Assembly: GCF_017573545.1 (NCBI RefSeq)
Contig: NZ_JAGEOK010000028.1
Span: 79,893-143,892, forward strand
DNA: 64,000 nucleotides
Source of the DNA: Actinomadura nitritigenes
GTDB taxonomy: Bacteria > Actinomycetota > Actinomycetes > Streptosporangiales > Streptosporangiaceae
Direction: 5' to 3'
The position numbers and the translations under genes were made by a program. The notes beneath the pieces are model-generated. The model made no database searches. It saw nothing but the letters and a program-made list of their open reading frames with translations, and was not told the DNA's origin. Below are positions 37,001-44,309 of the stretch, piece by piece (the first letter of the stretch is position 1; the number at the start of each line of letters is the position of its first letter).

Positions 37001-37341
37001 GGGTGCTCGATCTTCTCCTGTCCCGGCAGGGTGTAGGAGTCGCTGCGGACGCCCATCGAGACCGTCAGCGGGACGTCCCGGTAGATCTGCCTGAGCGCTC
37101 CGTCCACCTGGTGCTGGGCGGTGGCGAGGCCGCCGGCCGGGACGTTGGTGCCGAGCGTCGTGCCGGCCGAGGCGAACGTCGCGTCGGCGAGCGTGCGCCG
37201 CAGGCCCTCGCGGGTCACCGAGCCCGCGTAGCCGACGAGGGCCGCGAGGACGGTCGTGGCGAACAGCGCGGTGGCGCACGCGGCCAGCACCAGCGTGCGG
37301 TCCGCGGCCATGCGCCTGACGACGAGCCCCCGTTGCCCCAT
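34006..37341 (-). CDS. ABC transporter permease, FtsX-like (first permease)
   Basis: 1111-aa protein opening the ABC operon. A cytoplasmic start (GQRGLVVRRMAADR), TM1 (TLVLAACATALFATTVLAALVGYAG) and a large outer MacB-like domain (about 40-300) come first. FtsX helices follow, with MLVARLLADHRRGEVALLRTRG, then a second outer domain (about 560-980). The last FtsX unit has SREFAVLRALGVHPRQVTGML. Two FtsX modules per chain is the usual pseudo-duplicated layout. The 157-bp upstream gap, shared with an S33 hydrolase gene downstream on the same strand, must hold the operon promoter. Confidence 0.9.
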   Translation of the reverse strand: MGQRGLVVRRMAADRTLVLAACATALFATTVLAALVGYAGSVTREGLRRTLADATFASAGTTLGTNVPAGGLATAQHQVDGALRQIYRDVPLTVSMGVRSDSYTLPGQEKIEHPQLTAFETYTGIERHARLAQGRWPSPGAGAGKDAEMEAALPAAAARSMHASVGDVLTLHGRVDKTSVVRARIVGLFEVPRPDDYFWQGDQLITTGAEHGDYTTYGPLVVPQDVFAARLTGTGLDVRWTVMPDLRTIGTGDLDGLADRAGRSAAIVQKAAGGAQYTVVTSLPKLASQLADAVRVTRSTMLIPVLQLILLAGCAWMLVARLLADHRRGEVALLRTRGLGMRQLAALGVAEGALIVLPAAVCGPLLAGPLLHLAGWAPAIRASGLRLDAGPLAPLFGVSVATALAGAAALTVPTLRGANRTFVEAQAGIGRTRRGGLVGSGADLALLLVAALAIWQLTRYGVDGTGASGGASGVDPVIVSGPALGLLAGAVLLLRVVPVASGAAERVAARGRGLAPALGARQVGRRPVRYAGPVLLLVMAIAVGVLSVTTMASWRRSQTDQADFQSGADLRVSAPAGVFAPTALGGGGRVAALPGVTSVTGVLRVEGAVGTASATMLAADAERLGTMLRIRSDLRDGLALGELAAARPKAPALTVPGRPARLLFDVRLKRTGSAPPLPDGTVPPPVGEYKAQATVADARGVTARVQLAGIPADGRTHTVAVDTAALAGPGGVLSYPLSVRALHYSYDDNGYSGPLDLTLERVRGEGTGDAATPAGAGWDVFAEPVDPVHPSRPKLEKGPGLAEIAIPASPPGEVVFGSLRLASGRTVHAVLGTGAPPPHGDQNEHLQPVVPGIITGAAASRAKVGVGATFTLSTIDGDQPVKVIGIVGALPTTTPDAPAVLVDLPTLVEKRLAAGRAGPDSTRPGEWWASVRDDRTGPAARAAGAHREWGEVTGDRAALRSRLRDAPLGAALQGALVLGFGSALAFAVIAFVVNAAVTAGQRSREFAVLRALGVHPRQVTGMLAVEQAFLVVLGLAGGTALGLLVARLVVPHLVVGVQATEPYPPAVLIVQWPLVAAMLAGTAAVLGLVLPPVIRVLRRRDVGAGLRAGEE

Positions 37342-37498
37342 AGCCGCACATGATCAATGGGTGTGATCCGGACAACAAGAGCTGAGGTTGTTTCTTTTAC
37401 CTATCGCAACATTTCCGGTACTTCACCATGATCTGGACAGATCAGGCGCCACGCCGATAAGCCGGCGCCCGCGTGCGGGCGCTCACGCGGGCACGCGC

Positions 37499-38764
37499 TC
37501 ACGCGTCGCCGCGGCGGAGGGCGATGAGGCGGTCCAGGACGTTCGCGTCCGCCGACAGGCCGTTGTGCGCGTGCTCGCTGGTCACCCACGTCCGGATCCC
37601 CGGAATGGCGGCGGCCGTCGCCATCGACATCTCGCGGTCCACGTACATGTCGTCGTAGTAGACGGCCGCCGCGACCGGAACGGTCGTGGACGCCAGCCGT
37701 TCCGGGTCGTACAGGGCGGGCCATTCGTGCGCCGCGACGAGGTCGGCGCACTCCCGCAGCGGGACCAGCGCCGGGTCCTCCTCGAAGAAGGACGGGAAGA
37801 TGGTCTCGCCCAGGAAACGGAACGGCTCGGCCTGCGGCGCGAACTCCGGGAACTCCTCGGCCACCCGGGCGGCCGACCAGTTCGCCGCCGTCCCGTTGCT
37901 GACGGACGATTCGTGGATGAGCGCGTAGAGCGGCTGCGCGGCGAACGACACGATCGCGTTCACGCCGTGCAGGAACGTGTCGGAGAGCCGGCCGTCCGCG
38001 ATGAACGCCTCTTCCATCAGGTAATGCAGATTGTCGAACTGCGCGGAATGGCCGAGCCCGATGCCGGTGCCCTGGAACCGGCGGGCGGTCAGGCGCTCCC
38101 CGCCGGGCAGGCGCTCGTCGGCCCGGTCCAGGTGCGCGGCGATGCGGCGCGCGACGTCCTGGTCCCCCGGATAGCGGGCGAAGTAGCGCTCGTTGGCGGC
38201 GGCGATCCGCCGGTACGCCGCCCGGTACCAGTCGTCGGGCGTCGCCGTCAGGCTCGGCAGCCCGCCGGTGACGAACGCCTCGCTCAGCCCCTCCGGCGCG
38301 ATCGACAGGTACGTCACCGTGCAGAAGCCGCCGAAGCTCTGCCCGAGAACGCTCCACGGACGGTCCCCGGCCAGGTGGCGGCGCAGCAGCTCCGCGTCCC
38401 GGACGATCGAGTCGGCGCGGAAGTGCCGCAGGAGCCCGGCGGCGGCCTCCGGGTCGGCCGGGAGCGTCTGCCGGTTCAGCGGCGTGCTGCGCCCGGTGCC
38501 GCGCTGGTCGAGCAGCAGCACCCGGTAGTCCTGGAGCGCGCGGGCGAGCCACGCCGCGGGCATCGCGCCGGGCCGCGGCGACTTGTTGCCGGGCCCGCCC
38601 TGCAGGTAGAGCAGCCACGGCAGGTCCGCGCCCTGCTTCCCGGGCGCGACGACCTCCCGCGCGTAGATCCGGATCGCGGGACCGGCCGGATCGCCGTGGT
38701 CGAGCGGCACGTCGAGGAAGTGGTCCGTGCACGCGTACCCGGGCCGGGTGAACGAGTTCGGCAT
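37499..38764 (-). CDS. Alpha/beta hydrolase, proline iminopeptidase-like (S33)
   Basis: 421-aa cytosolic enzyme: oxyanion loop LYLQGGPGNKSP, LLLDQRGTGRSTPL, nucleophile Ser in LGQSFGGFC, an alpha-helical cap, and a late His in SEHAHNGLS. This is the proline-iminopeptidase/S33 pattern, so it probably removes N-terminal Pro or cleaves related small peptides. Single gene, ATG 38764. Confidence 0.9.
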   Translation of the reverse strand: MPNSFTRPGYACTDHFLDVPLDHGDPAGPAIRIYAREVVAPGKQGADLPWLLYLQGGPGNKSPRPGAMPAAWLARALQDYRVLLLDQRGTGRSTPLNRQTLPADPEAAAGLLRHFRADSIVRDAELLRRHLAGDRPWSVLGQSFGGFCTVTYLSIAPEGLSEAFVTGGLPSLTATPDDWYRAAYRRIAAANERYFARYPGDQDVARRIAAHLDRADERLPGGERLTARRFQGTGIGLGHSAQFDNLHYLMEEAFIADGRLSDTFLHGVNAIVSFAAQPLYALIHESSVSNGTAANWSAARVAEEFPEFAPQAEPFRFLGETIFPSFFEEDPALVPLRECADLVAAHEWPALYDPERLASTTVPVAAAVYYDDMYVDREMSMATAAAIPGIRTWVTSEHAHNGLSADANVLDRLIALRRGDA

Positions 38765-38846
38765 CCCCCCACTATCGCCGACGGAGACGGCCGTTCTGGA
38801 AGGCGTCCCCTGGAACGGCCACCCCCTGACCGCACGGCGGTCCCGG

Positions 38847-39476
38847 TCAGGGGCGGCGGGCGTAGTCGAGGACGCGGGGGCCGAGGAGGTCTTCGATGGC
38901 GTCGAGGAGGTGCAGGAGGGCCGCCGCCGTCCTCTCGGGATCCTCGCGCGCGTCGGTGCGCCTGCCGACCTCGCCCAGGACGTGCGCGTGCAGCCAGCCG
39001 ATCTGGCCGGCGACCAGCGCGGGCAGCGGGTCGCCGGAGGCGGCGCCGGTCTCGGCGGCCAGCAGGTCGGTGAGGGACGCGGTCATCCGCACGGCGATCT
39101 CGTCGAGCCGCGCGATGAGGGTCGGGGCGGCGCGCATCATCGCGTAGAAGCCGGCGAAGCCGGGGGTGAGGCCGAGGGACGGGTCGCGGCGCGCGACCTC
39201 CTCGCGGAGGCACCGCAGGACGGCCTCGGCGGCGGACTCCCCGCGCTCGCGCTCCCGGACGATCCCGGCGAGCCGGTCGCCCTGGTGCGGCGGGAGGACG
39301 AGGTCCTCCTTGGCGTCGAAGTAGTTGTAGACGGTGTTCACGGAGACGTCCGCGGCGGCGGCGACCTCGGCGATCGTCACCCGGTCGAAGCCGCGCTCCA
39401 CGAACAGCGCGACGGCCGTGTCCGCGATGCGCCGCCGCGTCTCCCGCTTCTTCCGGTCCCGGAGCCCCTCCGCCAT
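38847..39476 (-). CDS. TetR-family repressor of the adjacent DrrAB-type exporter
   Basis: 209 aa. The N-terminal HTH (TRRRIADTAVALFVERGFDR, VTIAEVAAAADVSVNTVYNYF) is followed by an all-helical ligand domain. It is divergent from the ABC ATPase gene, with a perfect palindrome in the 72-bp gap, so repression of the exporter and of itself is the simple reading. The ligand is probably the exported compound. ATG 39476 is chosen. Confidence 0.92.
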   Translation of the reverse strand: MAEGLRDRKKRETRRRIADTAVALFVERGFDRVTIAEVAAAADVSVNTVYNYFDAKEDLVLPPHQGDRLAGIVRERERGESAAEAVLRCLREEVARRDPSLGLTPGFAGFYAMMRAAPTLIARLDEIAVRMTASLTDLLAAETGAASGDPLPALVAGQIGWLHAHVLGEVGRRTDAREDPERTAAALLHLLDAIEDLLGPRVLDYARRP

Positions 39477-39510
39477 GCGGACACTGTAGCCGGACGCAAA
39501 GTTCAAGTCG

Positions 39511-39526
39511 ATTGCAAGTTTGCAAT
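39511..39526. promoter_or_regulatory. TetR operator palindrome
   Basis: ATTGCAA-GT-TTGCAAT, a perfect 16-bp inverted repeat between the divergent tetR and ABC ATPase starts. It overlaps a second palindrome CAATGCATTG (39523-39532). Placement suits simultaneous control of both promoters. Confidence 0.75.
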
Positions 39527-39548
39527 GCATTGTGATTTTATCGCCGCC

Positions 39549-40334
39549 ATGTCCACGCCAGTCATCAGCGCCCGCGGCCTGACCCGGACGTTCGCCCTCA
39601 AGTCCGGCCCCGTGCACGCGGTGCGCGGCATCGACCTGTCCGTCGCGTCCGGCGAGATCCTCGGGTTCCTCGGACCGAACGGCGCCGGGAAGACGACGAC
39701 GCTGCGGATGCTCACGACGCTGCTGCCGCCGACCGGCGGCGAAGCGGAGGTCGCGGGCCACGACCTGCGCCGCGACCCGGCCGGCGTGCGCCGGTCGATC
39801 GGATACGTCGCGCAGGCGGGCGGCCTCGACCCGGCCTGCTCGGTGCTGGAGGAACTCGTCACCCAAGGGCGGCTGCACCGGCTGACCCGCGCCGAGTCCC
39901 GGGAGCGGGCGGAGCGGCTGGCCGGCGACCTGGCGCTCACCGATCTGATGGCACGGCCGACCGGCGCGCTGTCCGGCGGGCAGCGGCGGCGGCTGGAGAT
40001 CGCGCTCGGGCTCGTCAACCGGCCGACGGTGCTGTTCCTGGACGAGCCGACCACCGGGCTGGACCCCGGCAGCCGCGCCGAGCTGTGGGACCTCGTCCGC
40101 CGGATCCGCGACGAGCACGGCACCACCGTCTTCCTCACCACTCACTACCTGGACGAGGCGGACACGCTCGCAGACCGCATCGTCGTCGTGGACGCGGGGA
40201 CGGTCGTCGCGGAGGGCTCCCCCGCCGACCTCAAGGCCCGCTATGCGGGCGACCCCGCCGCCAGCCTCCAGGACGCGTTCCTCGCCATCACGGGGCACGG
40301 CGCCCCGGACGAGCGCGCGCCCATCGCGATCTGA
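39549..40334 (+). CDS. ABC transporter ATP-binding protein (DrrA-like)
   Basis: 261-aa exporter ATPase: Walker A GPNGAGKTTTLRML, Q-loop YVAQAGGLDP, signature LSGGQRRRLEIAL, Walker B VLFLDEPTTGLDPGSR, H-loop LTTHYLDEAD, and the short C-terminal ASLQDAFLAITGHG typical of daunorubicin-resistance ATPases. ATG 39549. The permease follows after 14 bp. Confidence 0.94.
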   Translation: MSTPVISARGLTRTFALKSGPVHAVRGIDLSVASGEILGFLGPNGAGKTTTLRMLTTLLPPTGGEAEVAGHDLRRDPAGVRRSIGYVAQAGGLDPACSVLEELVTQGRLHRLTRAESRERAERLAGDLALTDLMARPTGALSGGQRRRLEIALGLVNRPTVLFLDEPTTGLDPGSRAELWDLVRRIRDEHGTTVFLTTHYLDEADTLADRIVVVDAGTVVAEGSPADLKARYAGDPAASLQDAFLAITGHGAPDERAPIAI

Positions 40335-40348
40335 ACCGGAGAATCCCG

Positions 40349-41101
40349 ATGCGCGAACTCCTCACCGACACCGGCGTCATCTTCGGCCGCTGCATGCGGG
40401 CGACGACGCGGTCCAAGACGAACCTGCTCTTCGGCATGCTGCAGCCGCTGCTCTTCCTCGCCCTGTTCGGCCCGCTGCTCACCCGGCTCAGCCTCGGCGC
40501 GGACGGCTCGTCATGGCAGACGTTCGTGCCGGGCGTGATCGTCCAGCTCGCGATCCTCGGCGGCTCGTACGTCGGGCTCGGCATCATCGTGGAGCGCGGC
40601 CAGGGCGTCATCGACCGGATGCGGGTCACGCCGGTGCGGCCGGCGGCGCTGCTGCTCGGCCGGACGCTGCGGGACGTGGTGCAGCTCGCCGTCCAGGCGG
40701 CGCTGCTGGTGCTGCTCGGCCTCGCGTTCGGGCTGCGCGCCCCGGTCGCGGGCGTGCTGGCCGGGTTCGCGTTCGTCGCCGTGCTGTCGGCCGCGCTGTC
40801 GGCGCTGTCGTACGGGCTGGCGATGAACGTGCGGACGCCGCCGGAGTTCGCCGCGATCGCCAACACGGCGGGGATGCCGCTGATGCTACTGTCCGGCCTG
40901 CTGCTGCCGATGACGCTGGCACCGGGCTGGCTGGACGGCGCGTCCCGGGCCGTCCCGTTCCGGTACACGGTGGACGCCGTCCGGCAGGCGTACCTCGGTC
41001 ACTACGCGAACGGGACGTTCGCGGTCGGCGCGGCGGTGACGGCGGTGTTCGCGGGGGTGTCGCTGGCCGCCGGGGCCTGGCTGTTCCGGCGCGGCGGCTG
41101 A
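40349..41101 (+). CDS. ABC-2 type permease (DrrB-like)
   Basis: 250 aa with six TM helices. An amphipathic N-terminus (RATTRSKTNLLFGMLQPLLFLALFGPLL) starts TM1. A loop with ERGQGVIDRMRVTPVRPAALLLGR follows, and the late segment LLPMTLAPGWLDGASRAVPFRYTVDAVRQ is the ABC-2 signature region. With DrrA it should export a drug or lipid-like metabolite. ATG 40349 follows CCGGAGAA. Confidence 0.92.
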   Translation: MRELLTDTGVIFGRCMRATTRSKTNLLFGMLQPLLFLALFGPLLTRLSLGADGSSWQTFVPGVIVQLAILGGSYVGLGIIVERGQGVIDRMRVTPVRPAALLLGRTLRDVVQLAVQAALLVLLGLAFGLRAPVAGVLAGFAFVAVLSAALSALSYGLAMNVRTPPEFAAIANTAGMPLMLLSGLLLPMTLAPGWLDGASRAVPFRYTVDAVRQAYLGHYANGTFAVGAAVTAVFAGVSLAAGAWLFRRGG

Positions 41102-41102
41102 C

Positions 41103-41134
41103 GCCGGACGCGGGCGAGGCCGGACGCGGGCGAG
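41103..41134. repeat. 16-bp tandem duplication
   Basis: Two exact copies of a 16-bp unit (GCCGGACGCGGGCGAG) fill the short gap between the permease stop and the convergent DUF5753 gene stop. No function seen. Confidence 0.6.
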
Positions 41135-41152
41135 GCCGGCTCGCCCGGGACG

Positions 41153-42079
41153 TCAGATGCGGGCGAGGACGCCGGCGATGAGGTCGGGCGTGCGGGCGGG
41201 CGGCTCGGCCTGCACCCCCAGCCGGTTCAGCGCGTCCCGGTACCGCGTGACGTCGGACGGGCGGTCCGGGTACAGGGCGCCGGTGAGCTGCTCCAGGTAC
41301 ACGACGTCCGGCAGTTCCGGCTCGGCGAACCGGAGCAGGGTCACCGGGCCGCTCTCGGCGGCGTGCCCGCCGGCGGCGAACGGCAGCATCTGGACGGTGA
41401 CGTTCGGCAGCCGCGAGATCTCGACCAGGTGCCGCAGCTGCTCGCGCATCACCGCGGGCCCGCCGACGACGCGGCGCAGCGCGGCCTCGTCCAGCACCGC
41501 CCACAGCTTCACCGGCTCGGGCCGCTCCAGCACGAGGCGGCGGCGCATCCGCAGCTCGACGCGGCGGTCGATCTCCCCGGCGCTCGCGTCGGGGTACCGG
41601 GCGGCGAGGAGCGCCCGGGCGTAGCCGGGTGTCTGCAGCAGGTCCGGGACGTTCTGCACCTCGAACACCCGGATCAGCACGGCGCCCTGCTCCAGGCCGA
41701 GGTACGGCTCGAACCAGCCGGGCACGACGTCGGCGTACGGCTGCCACCAGCCGGGCCGGTTCGCCTGCTCGGCCAGTTCCAGCAGCGCCTCGCGGCGGAC
41801 CGGGTCGTCCACCCCGTAGAGGGTGAGCAGGTCGGCGACGTCGCGCTCCTTGAACCCGACGCGGCCCAGCTCCATCCGGCTGATCTTGGAGTGCGAGCCG
41901 CGGATCTCGTAGCCGGCGGCCTCGGTGGAGATCTCGGCGGCCTCGCGGAGCCGGCGCAGCTGCGCGCCGACGACCATGCGGAGCACGGTGGGGCCCGACG
42001 CGGCGGTGCCGGACGGGACGGGCGCGCCGGGCCCGGACGCCTCGGGCGGCGCTTCCGGTCCGAGTCTCGGGTCTCCCAC
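41153..42079 (-). CDS. XRE-type HTH regulator with DUF5753 domain
   Basis: 308 aa. The HTH (about 35-90) has GAQLRRLREAAEISTEAAGYEIRGSHSKISRMELGR. The DUF5753 domain (about 125-300) has VPDLLQTPGYARALL, LEISRLPNVTVQMLPFAAG-like segments and VVYLEQLTGALY. Actinomycetes hold many of these, usually paired with a small DUF397 gene. None is present here. GTG 42079 follows GGAGGAGG, which supports it over the frame to 42100. Confidence 0.9.
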   Translation of the reverse strand: MGDPRLGPEAPPEASGPGAPVPSGTAASGPTVLRMVVGAQLRRLREAAEISTEAAGYEIRGSHSKISRMELGRVGFKERDVADLLTLYGVDDPVRREALLELAEQANRPGWWQPYADVVPGWFEPYLGLEQGAVLIRVFEVQNVPDLLQTPGYARALLAARYPDASAGEIDRRVELRMRRRLVLERPEPVKLWAVLDEAALRRVVGGPAVMREQLRHLVEISRLPNVTVQMLPFAAGGHAAESGPVTLLRFAEPELPDVVYLEQLTGALYPDRPSDVTRYRDALNRLGVQAEPPARTPDLIAGVLARI

Positions 42080-42221
42080 GGGACGCCTCCTCCGGCGCAC
42101 GTCGACGTGCCTTCCGCAAAGAAGTTACCCGTCCGCGTGCGCGTTGCCCAAGGCACTCCGGTGGACCGATTCGTGAGATTCTCAGGCGATTCTTCCGGAA
42201 GATCTCCGGCGAACCGCCACT

Positions 42222-42250
42222 GACCTGGCAGGATTCGAACCGGCAAGAAA
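42222..42250 (-). other. tRNA 3'-end-like fragment
   Basis: The minus strand reads TTGCCGGTTCGAATCCTGCC, an almost complete T arm (one stem mismatch), but no acceptor, D or anticodon arm surrounds it. It shares GGTTCGAATCCTGCC with the T arm of the tRNA-Arg at 19000. It may be an attachment-site remnant or chance. Confidence 0.35.
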
Positions 42251-42273
42251 ACCCCGAAAAAAGTCGCGGCGGA

Positions 42274-42300
42274 TGTCGATCCGCCCCGCCCCCGCTCGAC
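42274..42300 (+). promoter_or_regulatory. Candidate ECF42-type promoter for yciI
   Basis: TGTCGA (42274-42279), a 16-bp spacer, then TCGAC (42296-42300), 53 bp before the yciI ATG. TGTCGA-type -35 elements before DGPF/YciI genes are what I recall for ECF42 sigma factors. The ECF42-like sigma gene is next downstream. Confidence 0.5.
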
Positions 42301-42352
42301 GCGTCAGTGAGGGCCGGGAAGGACCCGGCCCGGCAGGACCACGGAGGCACCG

Positions 42353-42706
42353 ATGCGCTTCATGATGATGACCACGGACGATGGCGAGCAGCAGGGCGCG
42401 CCGGACGAGGCGATGATGGCGGAGATGGGCGCGTTCATCGCCGAGATGTCCGCGGCCGGCGTGCTGCTGGCGACCGGCGGCCTGGAGCCCGGCGGCACCC
42501 GCATCAAGGCGTCCGGCGGCAAGGTCACCGTCACCGACGGCCCGTTCGCCGAGGCCAAGGAGGGCGTGGTCGGCTTCGCGCTGGTCGAGGCGCGGAGCCG
42601 GGAGGAGGCCATCGAGCTGTCCAAGCGCTTCTTCCAGATCGTCGGCGACGGCGAGGGCGTCATCCAGCAGGTCTTCGGCCCGGGCGACGAGGTCCCCGGC
42701 GCCTGA
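42353..42706 (+). CDS. YciI/DGPF-domain protein
   Basis: 117-aa dimeric alpha/beta-barrel protein. It opens MRFMMMTT and has GGLEPGGTRIKASGGK, the hallmark VTDGPFAEAKEGVVGFALVEA and a final FGPGDE. DGPF proteins are the regular neighbours and presumed targets of ECF42 sigma factors; their chemistry is unknown. ATG 42353 follows CACGGAGGCACCG. 103 bp before the sigma gene. Confidence 0.93.
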   Translation: MRFMMMTTDDGEQQGAPDEAMMAEMGAFIAEMSAAGVLLATGGLEPGGTRIKASGGKVTVTDGPFAEAKEGVVGFALVEARSREEAIELSKRFFQIVGDGEGVIQQVFGPGDEVPGA

Positions 42707-42809
42707 TCGCCTGAACGCCCGGCCCCGGCCCCGCCCGTACGGCCGGTGACCTGCGGGGAGGTGTTGTCCGGGTTGCGCGGCGGGCGGCGCGGGTGCTGTC
42801 ATCGGCACC

Positions 42810-44246
42810 GTGACGCCATCCGCCGCCCCGGACGCCCCCGACGCGCCCGACACGGGCAGCCCCGACGCCGGCCCTCCCGACGCGGGCGGCCCCGACGCCG
42901 GCCCTCCCGACACGGGCGGCCCTGGAGCGGGCGCCCCGGAACCGCCGCGCGCCGGCGCGGGCGCGGCGGGCGGAGGCCGGCCGGCGGGCGTGCACGCGAG
43001 CATCGACGCGGTCTGGCGGCTGGAGTCCGCCCGCATCATCGCCGGGCTGGCCCGCCTGGTGCGCGACGTCGGGCTCGCCGAGGAGCTCGCGCAGGACGCG
43101 CTGGTGGCCGCGCTCGAACAGTGGCCCGGGTCGGGCGTCCCGGACAACCCGGGCGCCTGGCTCATGGCCGTCGGCAAGCGCCGCGCCATCGACCGGATCC
43201 GCCGCGAGCAGCGGCTGGAGACCAAGCTCGAGGAGATCGGGCACGGCCTGGAGCCCGAGGCGCGGGAGGCGCCGCCCGAGTTCGACCTCGCCGCCGACGA
43301 CGAGCACATCGAGGACGACGTGCTCCGGCTCGTCTTCACCGCCTGCCACCCCGTGCTGTCCACGCAGGCCCGGGTCGCGATGACGCTGCGCATGCTCGGC
43401 GGGCTCACCACCGAGGAGATCGCCCGCGCGTTCCTGACCTCCGAGCCGACCGTCGCGCAGCGGATCGTCCGGGCCAAGCGGACGCTGTCGGAGGCCGGCG
43501 TCCCGTTCGAGGTGCCGGAGGGCCCCGACCGGGCCGCCCGGCTGTCGTCGGTCCTGGAGGTCGTCTACCTGATCTTCAACGAGGGCTACGCGGCGAGCGG
43601 CGGCGACGACTGGGTCCGCACGGACCTGTGCCAGGAGGCGCTGCGCCTCGGCCGCATCCTCGCCCACCTCGCGCCCGGGGAGCCGGAGGTGCACGGGCTC
43701 GTCGCGCTGATGGAGATCCAGGCGTCCCGCATCCGCGCCCGCACCGGGCCGTCCGGCGAACCCGTCCCCCTGCACGAGCAGGACCGCAGCCGCTGGGACC
43801 GGCTGCTCATCCACCGCGGCTTCGCCGCCCTGCTGCGTGCGCGCGAGATCGGCGCGCCGCCCGGCCCGTACGTCCTGCAGGCCGCGATCGCCGCCTGCCA
43901 CGCGCAGGCCGCCACCGCCGCCGACACCGACTGGGCGCAGATCGCCTCGCTGTACGGGCACCTCGCCCGGGTCGCGCCGTCCCCGATCGTCGAGCTGAAC
44001 CGGGCCGTCGCCGTCGGGATGGCGGACGGCCCCGAGGCGGGCCTCCGGCTCGTCGACGCCATCGCCGGCGAAGCCGCCCTGCGCGGCTACCCCCTGCTGC
44101 CCGGCGTCCGGGGCGACCTGCTCGCCCGCCTCGGCCGGGCCGCCGAGGCCCGCGCGGAGTTCGAGCGCGCCGCGGAGCTCACCCGCAACGCGCCCGAGCG
44201 CCGCGTCCTGCTCGACCGGGCCGCCGCCCTGCCGGGCGCCCAGTGA
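42810..44246 (+). CDS. ECF42-type RNA polymerase sigma factor with C-terminal TPR-like domain
   Basis: 478 aa. The sigma-2 region is VWRLESARIIAGLARLVRDVGLAEELAQDALVAALEQW; sigma-4 has RVAMTLRMLGGLTTEEIARAFLTSEPTVAQRIVRAKR. A long C-terminal helical domain (about 245-475) follows, with VYLIFNEGYAA and SPIVELNRAVAVGMADGP. There is no anti-sigma gene. In this group the C-terminal domain is thought to be needed for activity. Oddity: a 50-residue Pro/Asp/Ala/Gly N-terminal lead built of repeats precedes the sigma domain. GTG 42990 is a possible shorter start, with GGAGG 13 bp upstream. The adjacent yciI gene is the likely target. Confidence 0.92.
   Translation: MTPSAAPDAPDAPDTGSPDAGPPDAGGPDAGPPDTGGPGAGAPEPPRAGAGAAGGGRPAGVHASIDAVWRLESARIIAGLARLVRDVGLAEELAQDALVAALEQWPGSGVPDNPGAWLMAVGKRRAIDRIRREQRLETKLEEIGHGLEPEAREAPPEFDLAADDEHIEDDVLRLVFTACHPVLSTQARVAMTLRMLGGLTTEEIARAFLTSEPTVAQRIVRAKRTLSEAGVPFEVPEGPDRAARLSSVLEVVYLIFNEGYAASGGDDWVRTDLCQEALRLGRILAHLAPGEPEVHGLVALMEIQASRIRARTGPSGEPVPLHEQDRSRWDRLLIHRGFAALLRAREIGAPPGPYVLQAAIAACHAQAATAADTDWAQIASLYGHLARVAPSPIVELNRAVAVGMADGPEAGLRLVDAIAGEAALRGYPLLPGVRGDLLARLGRAAEARAEFERAAELTRNAPERRVLLDRAAALPGAQ
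42861..42920. repeat. Two 30-bp in-frame repeats in the sigma gene N-terminus
   Basis: Two copies of a 30-bp unit with one mismatch, encoding P-D-A-G-P-P-D-[A/T]-G-G twice. A multiple of three, so the frame is kept, which supports translation of this segment. Confidence 0.8.
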
Positions 44247-44309
44247 ACGCGTCGACGATCTCGCCGACGTCCTGGAAGCCGCGTCGCCGCGGCGGTCACG
44301 GGCGTGCGG

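Noticed and set aside
34186..37353. A 1055-codon plus-strand frame opposite the first permease
   Set aside because: Same antisense effect: no domain, and composition is that of reversed coding DNA.
41674..42246. Minus-strand frame starting MPVRILPG
   Set aside because: That start is the translation of a tRNA T-arm-like sequence, and the rest is out of frame with the DUF5753 gene.
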